Positions 1 through 12,117 of a stretch of 64,000 bases of DNA are shown one piece after another. The position numbers were made by a program, and so were the translations under genes. The notes under the pieces are model-generated. The model saw only the letters and a list, made by a program, of their open reading frames with translations, was not told the origin of the DNA and ran no database searches. The DNA is from Eriocheir sinensis (Eukaryota > Arthropoda > Malacostraca > Decapoda > Varunidae). Where the stretch lies: positions 3,921,798-3,985,797 of the forward strand of contig NC_066517.1 in assembly GCF_024679095.1 (NCBI RefSeq), given 5' to 3'. The stretch's first letter is position 1, and each line of letters opens with the position of its first letter.

Positions 1-144
1 TGGTGGAGCTGGTGGTGGTGGTGTAGGTAAAGGAGTGTGGTGTGGTGAGGATGTGGCGGTGAAGGTGGTGAGGGGGATTCTTATACTGATGGTGAAGGTG
101 GTGATGGTGGTTGTGGATAGTGGTAGCAGTGGTGATAATAGTGG

Positions 145-176
<32 letters not shown>
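1..176. repeat. GGT-rich imperfect tract ending in (GT)15
   Basis: Imperfect GGT/GTG trinucleotides fill the first 140 bases and a pure GT run occupies 147-176. No coding signal is seen. Confidence 0.9.
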
Positions 177-177
<1 letters not shown>

Positions 178-520
178 AAATTAAGTTAGTGGATAATGGA
201 TCTAATTTCATGGCAAGTTAAAAAAAAATTGAAAAACTTAACCTTCATTTTTACCGAGAAATAAATATCTCTGACAAACTTACCTAAATAGAGAAAAATA
301 AATAAAGAAAATCATTACATTCCCGAATTTTCTCAGACGCTGTTAATGGAAAATATTACCCCGAATTTTGTCTGACACTACATATTAAATGAAAAACATG
401 TGGGACTGGATTTAGAGCATCACTGAAGTCTAAAGGGAATATCGGATACCTTTTTTTATCTTATTTTCATTTTCATCCTTGCATTTCAACAGTCGTGAAG
501 GCGGGACGGAGGAATGAGCG
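177..520. other. AT-rich unique stretch, nothing recognised
   Basis: AT-rich sequence with stops in all frames. I see no repeat unit, RNA or coding similarity. Confidence 0.5.
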
Positions 521-780
521 GTGATGGTAGTGATGGTGATGATGGTCGTGGTGGTGATGATGGTGGTGATGGTGGTGGTGATGTTAGTGGTGGTGTTGTT
601 GGGGTGTGGTAAAAAAAGTGTGGTGATATTTGTAGTTGTGGTGGGTATCTTTGGACTGTGGTGGTGATGGTAGTGGTGATGATGGTAGTGATGGAGGTGG
701 GAACAGTAGTGGATTTTTTGAGTGATGGTGATAATGCGGTGATGACAGGAGTGTGCTGGGGGTCAATGGCGGCGGGGACT
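521..780. repeat. Imperfect (GATGGT)n / GGT tract
   Basis: Interrupted GGT and GAT triplets make both strands open in places. The apparent Thr/Pro-rich or Val/Met-rich reading frames are consequences of the repeat. Confidence 0.85.
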
Positions 781-989
781 AATACCACGACAACACAAAA
801 ATGTACAACGTGTCGCAATGCTGATCTGATTCAAAAGTTTTATTTATTCAAAGGATGGACCAGCGCACTGACTGACGTGTTCATGGTTTTGTTTTTGTTC
901 TTCTTTTGTGTTGAGTTGTGTTGCAGCATCGCCGGTGTTTCTAGCCACGGAAAGTTACGAATCACATGTTTTTTTTTTCTTCTTGTCTC

Positions 990-1266
990 CGTGTTGTGCC
1001 TCTGGGACTGAAGGTCTCCTGGGCCAAAACCAAGATCCAGTCGCTTGGAGGCTTGCTGGATGACACAGTTCAGTCTGTCCATGCATGTGGTGAGGATGTC
1101 GAGGTCACCAAAAGCTTCACATACATACCTTGGCAGCGCAATGCATGACAATGATGGGTATCACCAGGAAGTCTCTCGGCGGACTGGCCTGCCCCATGGT
1201 GTTATGAACTCACTCAATACGAGTATGTGGCCTTGTCGATATCTATGCAGGCGGACAAAGATTGGG
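990..1266 (+). pseudogene. RTE-type LINE reverse transcriptase fragment
   Basis: This is the region after the catalytic domain of an RTE-like non-LTR retrotransposon. Recognisable blocks in order are GLKVSWAKTKIQ, HACGEDVEV, SFTYLGS and CRYLCRRTKI. These blocks are typical of RTE-clade RT C-termini. The reading frame shifts by one base near 1125, between SFTY and LGS. Both ends are truncated, and the 3' side runs directly into purine-rich repeats. It is a dead fragment; the clade assignment comes from recognised motifs, not a search. Confidence 0.75.
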
Positions 1267-1640
1267 GAGAAGGGGAATATTGAGGAGGAGGGGAAGATTG
1301 TGGAGGAGAGGAAGGTTCAGAAGAGGAGGAAGTTAAGTTTGAGGAGAAAGGGATGAAGTTTCAGGAAGAGGAGGAGGAGGAGGAAAAAGAAGAGGAAGGA
1401 AAGACTGAGAATTAGAAGAGGAAGATTCAGAAGGAGAGGAAAAAGGCTGGGAAGGAGGAGAGGATTGAGGGGGAGAATAGGAAGTTTGGGGATGAAGAGG
1501 AGGAGGAGGAGAAGGAGAGGAAAATGGGGAAGGAGATGAAGTTTGGGGAGGAGAGGGTGAAAATTGAAAAAGAGAGGAATGAGAAGGAGGAGGAGGAGGA
1601 GGAGGAGAGGAAGACGGAGGAGGAGGAGTGGGAGAGGAGG
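1267..1640. repeat. Purine-rich GAG/GGA low-complexity tract
   Basis: Almost pure purine on the + strand with repeated GAGGAG and GAAGAG blocks. The Leu/Pro-rich minus-strand frame is a repeat artefact. Confidence 0.85.
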
Positions 1641-1930
1641 ACTCATCTGCAATAATATAAATAATAAAATTCCAATGTTCTTATTTTTTTCACGGTACTG
1701 ACGGTAAAGCGATCCCGTTCTTCACTTTATCTATCGTTACACACAAAAAATATATTACTATATATTTATCTATCTATCTCTCTATTTATCTATCTATCTA
1801 TCTATCTATCTCATCTTGCGTTTCCTTCCTTTCTTCCTTTTTCCTGATCTCTCTTTTTTTCCTAATTTCACCTGTTTTTCTTTTTCCCTTTCCGGTTTCC
1901 TTCCTTCCTTTCTTCTTTTTCCTAACTTCA
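1641..1930. other. Left flank of the giant inverted element; (ATCT)n and pyrimidine tract
   Basis: Contains an (ATCT)n run near 1770-1812 and a TTCC-rich tract. A segment near 1665-1710 (TTCCAATG, CACGGTA, GGTAAAG, CCCGTT) recurs in the same orientation near 13965-14010 and, less closely, near 14915-14965. The inverted element therefore sits between direct copies of a local host repeat. Confidence 0.6.
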
Positions 1931-2419
1931 GTAGTAACAAATGTACGGAAGTGGGGGTAATTTGGAAGTGGGGGACTGGAAGTGGGGGTTGGGGGTCAGC
2001 GGTCAGCGGGGGTTACAGGAGTGGGGGTAATTTGCGGGGTTACGGAAGAGGTATCTAGACCCCCTAACCCCCCCACACACCCATCTCTTACTTTTCACTT
2101 TCACCCCCCCTCACCCCCTCTCGGACTAGCGTACGGAAGCGAGAAGGTGACGGAGTAGGGTGCCCAGCAGGGAGGGAGGGGGGTGACGGAGAAGGATACT
2201 TGAAGGGTTAAGATAAGATCTTTCTTTGACCTCGAATGACCACCAGATTATAATCACGGAAAAGGTTAAGGACATTAGGTTAATGACCAGGCTGAAATAT
2301 GAATTTACTCTCTAATGCAAGTCCGAAAATAAAATAAAAATCGCCATTGAACGTAAGACTCGATAAATTATTTAAGTTTTGCTGGATGTATTGTATCATT
2401 ATCTTCTTATTTCTCATTT

Positions 2420-2560
2420 CTCAACTTGTTTCTTCTTATTTCTTTCCTCAACTTATATATATTTTTTTACTCCGGTTATTTGGTGCCATCTAACCCTAAA
2501 CACTGCAGCACCAAGTCTTTTTTTTTTCTGATCGAATTTACCTTTTCCGTGAAAAGGGAT

Positions 2561-2621
<61 letters not shown>

Positions 2622-2973
2622 CATTCTCCGATTCTTGAGAAATCTGCAGCTAGCTCGAAATTTTGTGGGCCATCTTTTTAGCCGATTATATGCTCCGAAG
2701 CGGAATTTAGTGAGGATTCTTATGGTATCTTCAAATTCCTCATACGTCTATTAGTTCCCGAGTTACACCGAGAAAACTGAATTTTTTTCTCTCGTCAGAG
2801 TAGCATAACAAATAAAAACACTCATTAATTAATGTCTTATATCTCATTTCTTAACTTATTTCTTCTTATTTCTTTTCTCAACTTGCATTTCTTTATATTT
2901 TCTGCCTGCTCTTCGGTGTCATATGACCTTAGACGTTGCCGCATCGAGTTTACCTTTTTCCGTGAAAAGGGAT

Positions 2974-3013
<40 letters not shown>

Positions 3014-3364
3014 CCATTCTCCGATTCTTGAGAAATCTGCGGCTAGCTCGAAATTTTGTGGGCCATCTTTTTTAGCCGATTATATGCTCTGAGCGGAATT
3101 TAGTGAGGATTCTTATGGTATCTTCAAATTCCTCATACGTCTATTAGTTCCCGAGTTACACCGAGAAAACTGAATTTTTCTCTCGTCAGAGTAGCATAAC
3201 AAATAAAAAACACTCATTAATTAATGTCTTATATCTCATTTCTTAACTTATTTCTTCTTATTTCTTTTCTCAACTTGCATTTCTTTATATTTTCTGCCTG
3301 CTCTTCGGTGTCATATGACCTTAGACGTTGCCGCATCGAGTTTACCTTTTCCGTGAAAAGGGAT

Positions 3365-3402
<38 letters not shown>

Positions 3403-3755
3403 CCATTCCCTCCGATTCTTGAGAAATCTGCGGCTAGCTCGAAATTTTGTGGGCCATCTTTTAGCCGATTATATGCTCCAGCGGAATTTAGTGAGGATTC
3501 TTATGGTATCTTCAAATTCCTCATACGTCTATTAGTTCCCGAGTTACACCGAGAAAACTGAATTTTTTTCTCTCTCGTCAGAGTAGCATAACAAATAAAT
3601 ATCACTCATTAATTAATGTCTTATATTTCATTTCTTAACTTATTTCTTCTTATTTCTTTTCTCAACTTGCATTTCTTTATATTTTCTGCCTGCTCTTCGG
3701 TGTCATATGACCTTAGACGTTGCCGCATCGAGTTTACTTTTTCCGTGAAAAGGGA

Positions 3756-3798
<43 letters not shown>

Positions 3799-4010
3799 CC
3801 ATTCCCCTCTGATTCTTGAGAAATCTGCTGCTTGCTCAAAATTTTGTGGGCCAACTTTTTTAGCCGAATATATGTTTGGAAGCGGAATTTAGTGAGGATT
3901 CTTATGGTATCTTCAAATTCCTCATACGTCTATTAGTTCCCGAGTTACACCGAGAAAACTGAATGTTATTCTCTCGTCAGAGTATCCTAACAAATAAAAA
4001 TCACTCAGAG
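2420..4010. repeat. ~392-bp tandem satellite, left array (about 4 copies)
   Basis: Unit starts recur at about 2832, 3224 and 3616, a spacing of 392 bases, with a more diverged copy before them. Each unit has a (GT)n run of 36-57 bases at the same internal place (2563-2619, ~2975-3011, ~3366-3401, ~3757-3796). Apparent reading frames through it are identical repeats of one another and are not genes. Confidence 0.9.
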
Positions 4011-4499
4011 CTCCTCATCTACGTTCCTTAGAAAGATTGCCATATGTTACTATTAAGAAACTTATCCCAACAACTGCAAATTTGACGCACTTTCATCGAA
4101 AACTTAATTTTTAATAATTTTTTATTTACTTTTATGGCGCGTTTCGCGTCATCGTCCGCCAGAACCTTTTACCCTTGATGACATGAAATGCGTCATCGTG
4201 CGCGAGAGGGTTAAATAAGTCAGATTTATCTCAAATTCACTGTCTGGGCAGACAAATATTCGGATAAGAGAAGGCAAACCAGTTTGTAGATATATATAAA
4301 TATGCCGTATATTCACGTCCTTATGGATATCTTCTTGTTGATTAGGTATAAATACTCCTGAATCCCTACAGTTTCGCTCAAACATTGTTGGAGAGCCTCC
4401 CAGATGAACGCGTATTCCAATGGTGAACTCCAGGAAAAGGAACTCTTACACGTTCTATACTCCCAACATAACGAACCCTATGGTTTAAGTTCTCAGCTA

Positions 4500-4733
4500 C
4501 TTCTGATCTTACTCTCTTAAGCCTTTGCAGTTACTTTCTTAAACCATCGAAGCCCGCCTTCCTGAAGTCAGGTATTAAGTGTTGTTTCTGCTGACTCTAT
4601 CCTCCCATTTAATATTAAATTTAATTTCCTTATGATCACTGTTACCTAATGAACCACCAACCTCAATGTTGCTTATTATGTCCTCTTTATTAGTTAACAA
4701 CAAATCCAAAACATTTTCTTCCCTCGTTCGCAC
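4500..4733 (-). pseudogene. LINE endonuclease C-terminal fragment, left copy
   Basis: On the minus strand the end of an EEP endonuclease of a CR1-like LINE can be read: NVLDLLLTNKEDIISN, then SLGNSDHKEIKF, which holds the SDH block of this nuclease fold, then a PDFRKAGFDGLRK linker. It runs straight into the 42-bp tandem repeat at 4734. It is the mirror of 10750-11000 and is truncated at both ends. Confidence 0.65.
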
Positions 4734-4905
4734 TGTTTTGTATATAGAACGAACTTACATTAGCTGAACTCACACTGTTTTGATTATAGAACGAACTTAC
4801 ATTAGCTGAACTCACACTGTTTTGAATATAGAACGAACTTATATTAGCTGATCTCACACTGTTTTGAATATAGAACGAACTTACATTAGCTGAACCCACA
4901 CTCCT
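4734..4905. repeat. 42-bp tandem repeat, left copy (4 units)
   Basis: Four copies of a 42-bp unit containing TTCGTTCTATATTCAAAAC on the minus strand. 42 is divisible by three, so the unit translates as a 14-residue repeat. One unit carries TATAAT in place of TATATT and another has ATATAAG for ATGTAAG; both variants are also present in the right arm. Confidence 0.9.
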
Positions 4906-4949
4906 GGAAGAAGCTAAAATTTTCTAAAGGCTACAATAAAATCAATATG

Positions 4950-7160
4950 ACCGATGAAGATGCGGCACGTCACAATGAACAAACTCACTGTCTTCTGTAA
5001 ATACGGGTTTTAAAAGGTAAAGGAGTAAAACATCATGACCATGAAAAATCAGGAAACAATTACATTGAAGCTTATTGTAATAGATGCAACCTTCAAATGA
5101 AAAAATCACAAATTGCAGCGCACTCTCATTGCATATTATGCGGATTACGACATGACGTTAATCCCGCGTGAATTAACGCTACCTGGCTTTGAAAATCAAA
5201 CTAAGACCAAAACATTCAGTTAAGAATACCATGAAGTCATCATAAATGACTTGAGATTTATTGACACGTATGTCTTTATGTCTGGTTCACTCGCGGCTTT
5301 AGCGAACCAATTCATCAGCACTGGGAACGAGCCCATGTGCACACAACAGATGTTGAAAGATGTGCCAGCACCTGCGTTACCATTATTGATCAAGGAAAGC
5401 AGGTTTTTTGTTATGACTATATGGACTCGATGGAACGACTTTCTGAGACACGTCTTCCATCCCGCGAAGATTTTTTTCAATTCGCTTCAAGAAGCAGAAC
5501 TTTCCGAAAGTGATTATAAACATGCTCAGAATGTTTGGAAAGTAGCTGGATGTCAGAGCCTGATGGACTATTTGTTGCTTTATGTAAAAGTGGATGTTGG
5601 CCTTCTATGTGATGTCTTCCTAGAGTGGAGAGGTATTTTGAAAACCCAGTGGAGGTTGGATACTGTAAATTATGTTAGCCTGCCAGGATTTGCCTATGAC
5701 TCTTTTTTGTTAAAAACACAGCAGGAATTAGAGATGCTTAGTAGCCCACACACATATATCATTGCATTCAAACAAATGTGCGTGGGGGCTACACAAGTGT
5801 TGTGCGTCGTTTTGTACGCACCAATAACATCTACACGAACCCTCATTTAATCCAAAACATGATAGAAACACTTTCCTTTCATATCTTGACTTCAACAGTC
5901 TTTATCCCACTGTAATGCAAGAGAAGTTACCATGTGGAGATATGAGAAAACTAGATGAGACAGAAATGCACTGGTTTTTGAGCGGGAGGGGGGCTAGGTC
6001 AATCAAGCAACCGATGGCGATTTTGGATACCTCATTCTGTGCAATACTGAGGCTGTCTCACGTGAAGTCATTGAGAAAACGGATGACCTCCCACTGACCA
6101 TCAGAAGACACAATATCATCAATAGAGATATATCGTCAGCCGCACACGAATGGTATGAAGAAGAAAACCGTCCAGTACCGTGTAAGAACATAAAACAGAT
6201 TGGAACACATGTTGCTCAGGAGAAAATACTGTTTGCTCTGTCCTCCTTAAACTGCTATTCAACTAGGCCGGGTTGTTAAAAGTGCATGCTATTTATATGT
6301 TTAAGCAGCACTTTCTTGCGGACTTCATTCAGGATAACATAGAAGCCCGCAAAAGTGCTACTTGTCCTATCAAGAAAACTGCAATCAAGTGTATTTCAAA
6401 CAGCATTTTGGTCGATACCTGATGAACGCGGCCAAATATAGTGAAGACATAGATATTGTCACCAACCGCGAAAAGTTTTGAAGCTGGCCCGAAGTCCTTA
6501 CTTTAAACGCGTTGTACCCTCAATGATGGTCATGTAGTTGTAGTTCGCCATAAGAAATATTCACAGGCGAATCATCCAAACTACATTGGCTACTACGTCC
6601 TAGAGCTGTCCAAGCTGCGACTATATGATTTCTTTTACAGTATCATGAAGGCTCATTACGGGGATCGGGCGAAACTAGTGTATTGTGACACTGATTCATA
6701 ATAACAGAAACTGAAACTCCTGATCTATTAACAGAGTACTCGCAGGAACCCTTTAAAAGCTATATAGACACAAGTAACTTTAGCTCCTCACATTCCTTGT
6801 ACAACACAGACAACAAAGGCAAGCTCGGATTTCTCAAGTCTGAAGTGAGGAAAGAACCATCTCAGAATTTGTAGGTGTAAGAACAAAGTGCTACTCCATC
6901 CCCATGGCAGGCAGTGACCGGTTGAGTTCAGCTAAGAGCGTTCCAAAGCTCATAAAGAAAAAAATTGCTCATCAGCGATACAAAGACGTCCTATTCCAGA
7001 AGCAAACATTTACCTTTGGCTATCAGGGATTCACAGTGCGTAATGGACGAATGAGTACAGTAAAATATCCCAAGAGATCTGTAGTTCAGGACAAAAGACA
7101 CTGCTTTAGCACCTTGGAGTTACGACCTTACGGTCATCCCGATAATTCTACAGGGTAGAG
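4950..7160 (+). pseudogene. Protein-primed family-B DNA polymerase remnant (Maverick-like), left copy
   Basis: This is the remnant of a DNA polymerase of the protein-primed PolB family found in Maverick/Polinton elements and adintoviruses. In order it shows a zinc-binding N-terminal part near 4950-5160, an exonuclease-to-polymerase segment at 5251-5760, motif A (DFNSLYPT) near 5888-5911, motif B (KKTAIK followed by NS) near 6367-6410, and motif C (YCDTDS) at 6681-6698. The coding frame is broken by several single-base indels and stops, for example after the HTY block near 5760, near 6410, near 6478, right after motif C and near 6850. No function is expected. It is the mirror of 8330-10530. 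Confidence 0.85.
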
Positions 7161-7471
7161 GAGGAGGAGGAAGAGAAGGAAGCTGTAATCATAATTTGAC
7201 CAAATTCAATAAACATTGAGTTTGTTTGACTTGTTTATATGTCCTTTATCAAAAATGAATGAAAAAACAATAATTGTCTTAAAATTTATTCGATTTGTGG
7301 AAACATGTAGACAAAACGCGTCTATGTTTCGATCTGGCTCATATAAAAAATAAAAAAAAGACTCGCGAAATGTGCGCGGCGGCAGCAGCAGGTCCTGCGG
7401 CGACATCATGCGACGACAGGATGCGACAGGATTGGTGGGCTCAAGGGGCGGGGGCGGGGCGGCAGCACTGG

Positions 7472-7992
7472 GGCTAGTGGTGGTGACGAGTGAGGTCCTG
7501 TATGGAGCCAGACCACTGATTTAAGCGTGTTATACAAACCACGATAAAGGAACTAGAAAATTATTTATGCTGAGAATAGCTTCATGGAATGTAATACACT
7601 TCAATATGAAAATCAATAAAGTCAATACTTACTTTTTATGAACACGTGTTAAATGTTTGATGTCATACGGGCATTATAAACTTGCTGTAAGCGAATCTCA
7701 TCACGTGTTCATCATTCCTCGAATATTCGGTCTTGGAAAACTCCATACAAATTTTTCAAGAGTTTCTCTTACACCCAAGTGTGAAACATTGTAGGCAAAG
7801 TACACGACATAAGCCCCGCACATCGCTTCGCGTGCTTTGAAGTCGAAATGCATTTTTATATATCCTGAGCCCAGGGTAAGCAATATATTTAAAATAATCA
7901 GAGTATAATTTGAGGTCGAGAGCATAACTATCTAAGAACACTATCATGTAGAGACAAATCCAGTGTCTCATTTCTCTTTTAGAATAACTTGG
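7472..7992. other. Unique spacer of the inverted element
   Basis: About 520 bases between GGCGGCAGCAC and its inverted copy are not mirrored. The part at 7701-7971 has an adenain-like protease remnant on the minus strand; 7472-7700 holds nothing I recognise. Confidence 0.75.
7701..7971 (-). pseudogene. Adenain-like cysteine protease remnant
   Basis: Adenain-fold cysteine proteases mature capsid proteins in adenoviruses, Mavericks and adintoviruses. Two overlapping minus-strand frames together carry the expected order of blocks. The first (from about 7971) has a His-Trp pair followed by an acidic DSY block, matching the His and Asp/Glu part of the catalytic triad. The second has CGAYVVYF, matching the catalytic Cys with its following Gly, and a downstream Gly. 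A frameshift near 7860 separates the two halves, so the gene is dead as assembled. It is read in the same direction as the right-arm polymerase, which fits a single ancestral element. The assignment rests on motif order in a short protein and needs a profile search. Confidence 0.55.
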
Positions 7993-8329
7993 TAGCGTGC
8001 TGCCGCCCCGCCCCGCCCCGCCCCGAGCCCACGCAATCCTGTCGCATCCTGTCGTCGCATGATGTCGCCGCAGGGCCCGCTGCCGCCGCCGCGCACATTT
8101 CGCGAGTCTTTTTTATTTTTTATATGAGCCAGATCGAAACATAGACGCGTTTTGTCTACATGTTTCCACAAATCGAATAAATTTTAAGACAATTATTTTT
8201 TTCATTTTTTTGATAAAGGACATATAAACAAGTCAAACAAACTCAATGTTTATTGGAATTTGGTCAAATTATGATTACAGCTTCCTTCTCTTCCTCCTCC
8301 TCTACCCCTGTAGAATTATCGGGATGACC

Positions 8330-10530
8330 GTAAGGTCGTAACTCCAAGGTGCTAAAGCAGTGTCTTTTGTCCTGAACTACAGATATCCTCTCTTGGGATA
8401 TTTTACTGTACTCATTCGTCCATTACGCACTGTGAATCCCTGATAGCCAAAGGTAAATGTTTGCTTCTGGAATAGGACGTCTTTGTATCGCTGATGAGCA
8501 ATTTTTTTTTTCTTTATGAGCTTTGGAACGCTCTTAGCTGAACTCAACCGGTCACTGCCTGCCATGGGGATGGAGTAGCACTTTGTTCTTACACCTACAA
8601 ATTCTGAGATGGTTCTTTCCCTCACTTCAGACTTGAGAAATCCGAGCTTGCCTTTGTTGTCTGTGTTGTACAAGGAATGTGAGGAGCTAAAGTTACTTGT
8701 GTCTATATAGCTTTTAAAGGGTTCCTGCGAGTACTCTGTTAATAGATCAGGAGTTTCAGTTTCTGTTATTAAGGAATCAGTGTCACAATACACTAGTTTC
8801 GCCCGATCCCCGTAATGAGCCTTCATGATACTGTAAAAGAAATCATATAGTCGCAGCTTGGACAGCTCTAGGACGTAGTAGCCAATGTAGTTTGGATGAT
8901 TCGCCTGTGAATATTTCTTATGGCGAACTACAACTACATGACCATCATTGAGGGTACAACGCGTTTAAAGTAAGGACTTCGGGCCAGCTTCAAAAACTTT
9001 TCGCGGTTGGTGACAATATCTATGTCTTCACTATATTTGGCCGCGTTCATCAGGTATCGACCAAAAATGCTGTTTGAAATACACTTGATTGCAGTTTTCT
9101 TGATAGGACAAGTAGCACTTTTGCGGGCTTCTATGTTATCCTGAATGAAGTCCGCAAGAAAGTGCTTTTGCTTAAACATATAAATAGCATGCACTTTTTA
9201 ACAACCCGGCCTAGTTGAATAGCAGTTTAAGGAGGGACAGAGCAAACAGTATTTTCTCCTGAGCAACATGTGTTCCAATCTGTTTTATGTTCTTACACGG
9301 TACTGGACGGTTTTCTTCTTCATACCATTCGTGTGCGGCTGACGATATATCTCTATTGATGATATTGTGTCTTCTGATGGTCAGTGGGAGGTCATCCGTT
9401 TTCTCAATGACTTCACGTGAGACAGCCTCAGTATTGCACAGAATGAGGTATCCAAAATCGCCATCGGTTGCTTGATTGACCTAGCCCCCCTCCCGCTCAA
9501 AAACCAGTGCATTTCTGTCTCATCTAGTTTTCTCATATCTCCACATGGTAACTTCTCTTGCATTACAGTGGGATAAAGACTGTTGAAGTCAAGATATGAA
9601 AGGAAAGTGTTTCTATCATGTTTTGGATTAAATGAGGGTTCGTGTAGATGTTATTGGTGCGTACAAAACGACGCACAACACTTGTGTAGCCCCACGCACA
9701 TTTGTTTGAATGCAATGATAATTATATGTGTGTGGGCTACTAAGCATCTCTAATTCCTGCTGTGTTTTTAACAAAAAAGAGTCATAGGCAAATCCTGGCA
9801 GGCTAACATAATTTACAGTATCCAACCTCCACTGGGTTTTCAAAATACCTCTCCACTCTAGGAAGACATCACATAGAAGGCCAACATCCACTTTTACATA
9901 AAGCAACAAATAGTCCATCAGGCTCTGACATCCAGCTACTTTCCAAACATTCTGAGCATGTTTATAATCACTTTCGGAAAGTTCTGCTTCTTGAAGCGAA
10001 TTGAAAAAAATCTTCGCGGGATGGAAGACGTGTCTCAGAAAGTCGTTCCATCGAGTCCATATAGTCATAACAAAAAACCTGCTTTCCCTTGATCAATAAT
10101 GGTAACGCAGGTGCTGGCACATCTTTCAACATCTGTTGTGTGCACATGGGCTCGTTCCCAGTGCTGATGAATTGGTTCGCTAAAGCCGCGAGTGAACCAG
10201 ACATAAAGACATACGTGTCAATAAATCTCAAGTCATTTATGATGACTTCATGGTATTTCTGAACTGAATGTTTTGGTCTTAGTTTGATTTTCAAAGCCAG
10301 GTAGCGTTAATTCACGCGGGATTAACGTCATGTCGTAATCCGCATAATATGCAATGAGAGTGCGCTGCAATTTGTGATTTTTCATTTGAAGGTTGCATCT
10401 ATTACAATAAGCTTCAATGTAATTGTTTCCTGATTTTTCATGGTCATGATGTTTTACTCCTTTACCTTTTAAAACCCGTATTTACAGAGAAGACAGTGAG
10501 TTTGTTCATTGTGACGTGCCGCATCTTCAT
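8330..10530 (-). pseudogene. Protein-primed family-B DNA polymerase remnant (Maverick-like), right copy
   Basis: Mirror copy of 4950-7160 and the better preserved one. Motif A is at about 9590-9561, motif B at about 9101-9060 and motif C (YCDTDS) at 8790-8773. Motif C continues without a break for about 130 residues to 8377, with a conserved thumb-like block (GRMSTVKYPK) near its end. Frame breaks remain near 10050, between the HTY block and motif A (about 9700-9600), near 9480 and near 8930. It is a relic of a self-synthesising transposon or related virus. No active product is predicted. Confidence 0.85.
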
Positions 10531-10584
10531 CGGTCATATTGATTTTATTGTAGCCTTTAGAAAATTTTAGCTTCTTCCAGGAGT

Positions 10585-10750
10585 GTGGGTTCAGCTAATG
10601 TAAGTTCGTTCTATATTCAAAACAGTGTGAGATCAGCTAATATAAGTTCGTTCTATATTCAAAACAGTGTGAGTTCAGCTAATGTAAGTTCGTTCTATAA
10701 TCAAAACAGTGTGAGTTCAGCTAATGTAAGTTCGTTCTATATACAAAACA
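10585..10750. repeat. 42-bp tandem repeat, right copy (4 units)
   Basis: Mirror of 4734-4905 with the same unit variants in the mirrored order. Confidence 0.9.
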
Positions 10751-11000
10751 GTGCGAACGAGGGAAGAAAATGTTTTGGATTTGTTGTTAACTAATAAAGA
10801 GGACATAATAAGCAACATTGAGGTTGGGGGTTCATTAGGTAACAGTGATCATAAGGAAATTAAATTTAATATTAAATGGGAGGATAGAGTCAGCAGAAAC
10901 AACACTTAATACCTGACTTCAGGAAGGCGGGCTTCGATGGTTTAAGAAAGTAACTGCAAAGGCTTAAGAGAGTAAGATCAGAAGTAGCTGAGAACTTAAA
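10750..11000 (+). pseudogene. LINE endonuclease C-terminal fragment, right copy
   Basis: Mirror of 4500-4733. The frame holding the NVLDLLLTN and NSDHKEIKF blocks runs from about 10752 to 10905 with a break at the linker. The 42-bp repeat lies directly upstream, so the tandem repeat may have arisen within this LINE. Confidence 0.65.
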
Positions 11001-11484
11001 CCATAGGGTTCGTTATGTTGGGAGTATAGAACGTGTAAGAGTTCCTTTTTCCTGGAGTTCACCATTGGAATACGCGTTCATCTGGGAGGCTCTCCAACAA
11101 TGTTTGAGCGAAACTGTAGGGATTCAGGAGTATTTATACCCTAATCAACAAGAAGATATCCATAAGGACGTGAATATACGGCATATTTATATATATCTAC
11201 AAACTGGTTTGCCTTCTCTTTTCCGAATATTTGTCTGCCCAGACAGTGAATTTGAGATAAATCTGACTTATTTAACCTCTCGCGCACGATGACGCATTTC
11301 ATGTCATCAAGGGTAAAAGGTTCTGGCGGACGATGACGCGAAACGCGCCATAAAAGTAAATAAAAAATTATTAAAAATTAAGTTTTCGATGAAAGTGCGT
11401 CAAATTTGCAGTTGTTGGGATAAGTTTCTTAATAGTAACATATGGCAATCTTTCTAAGGAACGTAGATGAGGAGCTCTGAGTGA

Positions 11485-11686
11485 TTTTTATTTGTTAGGA
11501 TACTCTGACGAGAGAATAACATTCAGTTTTCTCGGTGTAACTCGGGAACTAATAGACGTATGAGGAATTTGAAGATACCATAAGAATCCTCACTAAATTC
11601 CGCTTCCAAACATATATTCGGCTAAAAAAGTTGGCCCACAAAATTTTGAGCAAGCAGCAGATTTCTCAAGAATCAGAGGGGAATGG

Positions 11687-11727
<41 letters not shown>

Positions 11728-12083
11728 TCCCTTTTCTCGGAAAATAGTAAACTCGATGCGGCAACGTCTAAGGTCATATGACACCGAAGAGCAGGCAGAA
11801 AATATAAAGAAATGCAAGTTGAGAAAAGAAATAAGAAGAAATAAGTTAAGAAATGAAATATAAGACATTAATTAATGAGTGATATTTATTTGTTATGCTA
11901 CTCTGACGAGAGAAAAAATTCAGTTTTCTCGGTGTAACTCGGGAACTAATAGACGTATGAGGAATTTGAAGATACCATAAGAATCCTCACTAAATTCCGC
12001 TTCGGAGCATATAATCGGCTAAAAAAGATGGCCCACAAAATTTCGAGCTAGCCGCAGATTTCTCAAGAATCGGAGGGGAATGG

Positions 12084-12117
<34 letters not shown>

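Larger units (their letters stand above)
1931..7471 (+). repeat. Left arm of the inverted repeat
   Basis: Pairs with 7993-13612. Shared outer edge is AGTAGTAACAAATGTACGG; shared inner edge is GGCGGCAGCAC. Compared with the right arm, many homopolymers are one base shorter (for example four T instead of five near 6410, and GG for GGG near 2150). There are also true substitutions near 7385-7440, so the two arms are not a perfect mirror. Confidence 0.85.

Noticed and set aside
5251..5850. A single intact 199-codon viral-type gene
   Set aside because: It is an internal piece of a polymerase whose other motifs lie in different frames with stops between them, and its last ~30 codons are out of the ancestral frame.
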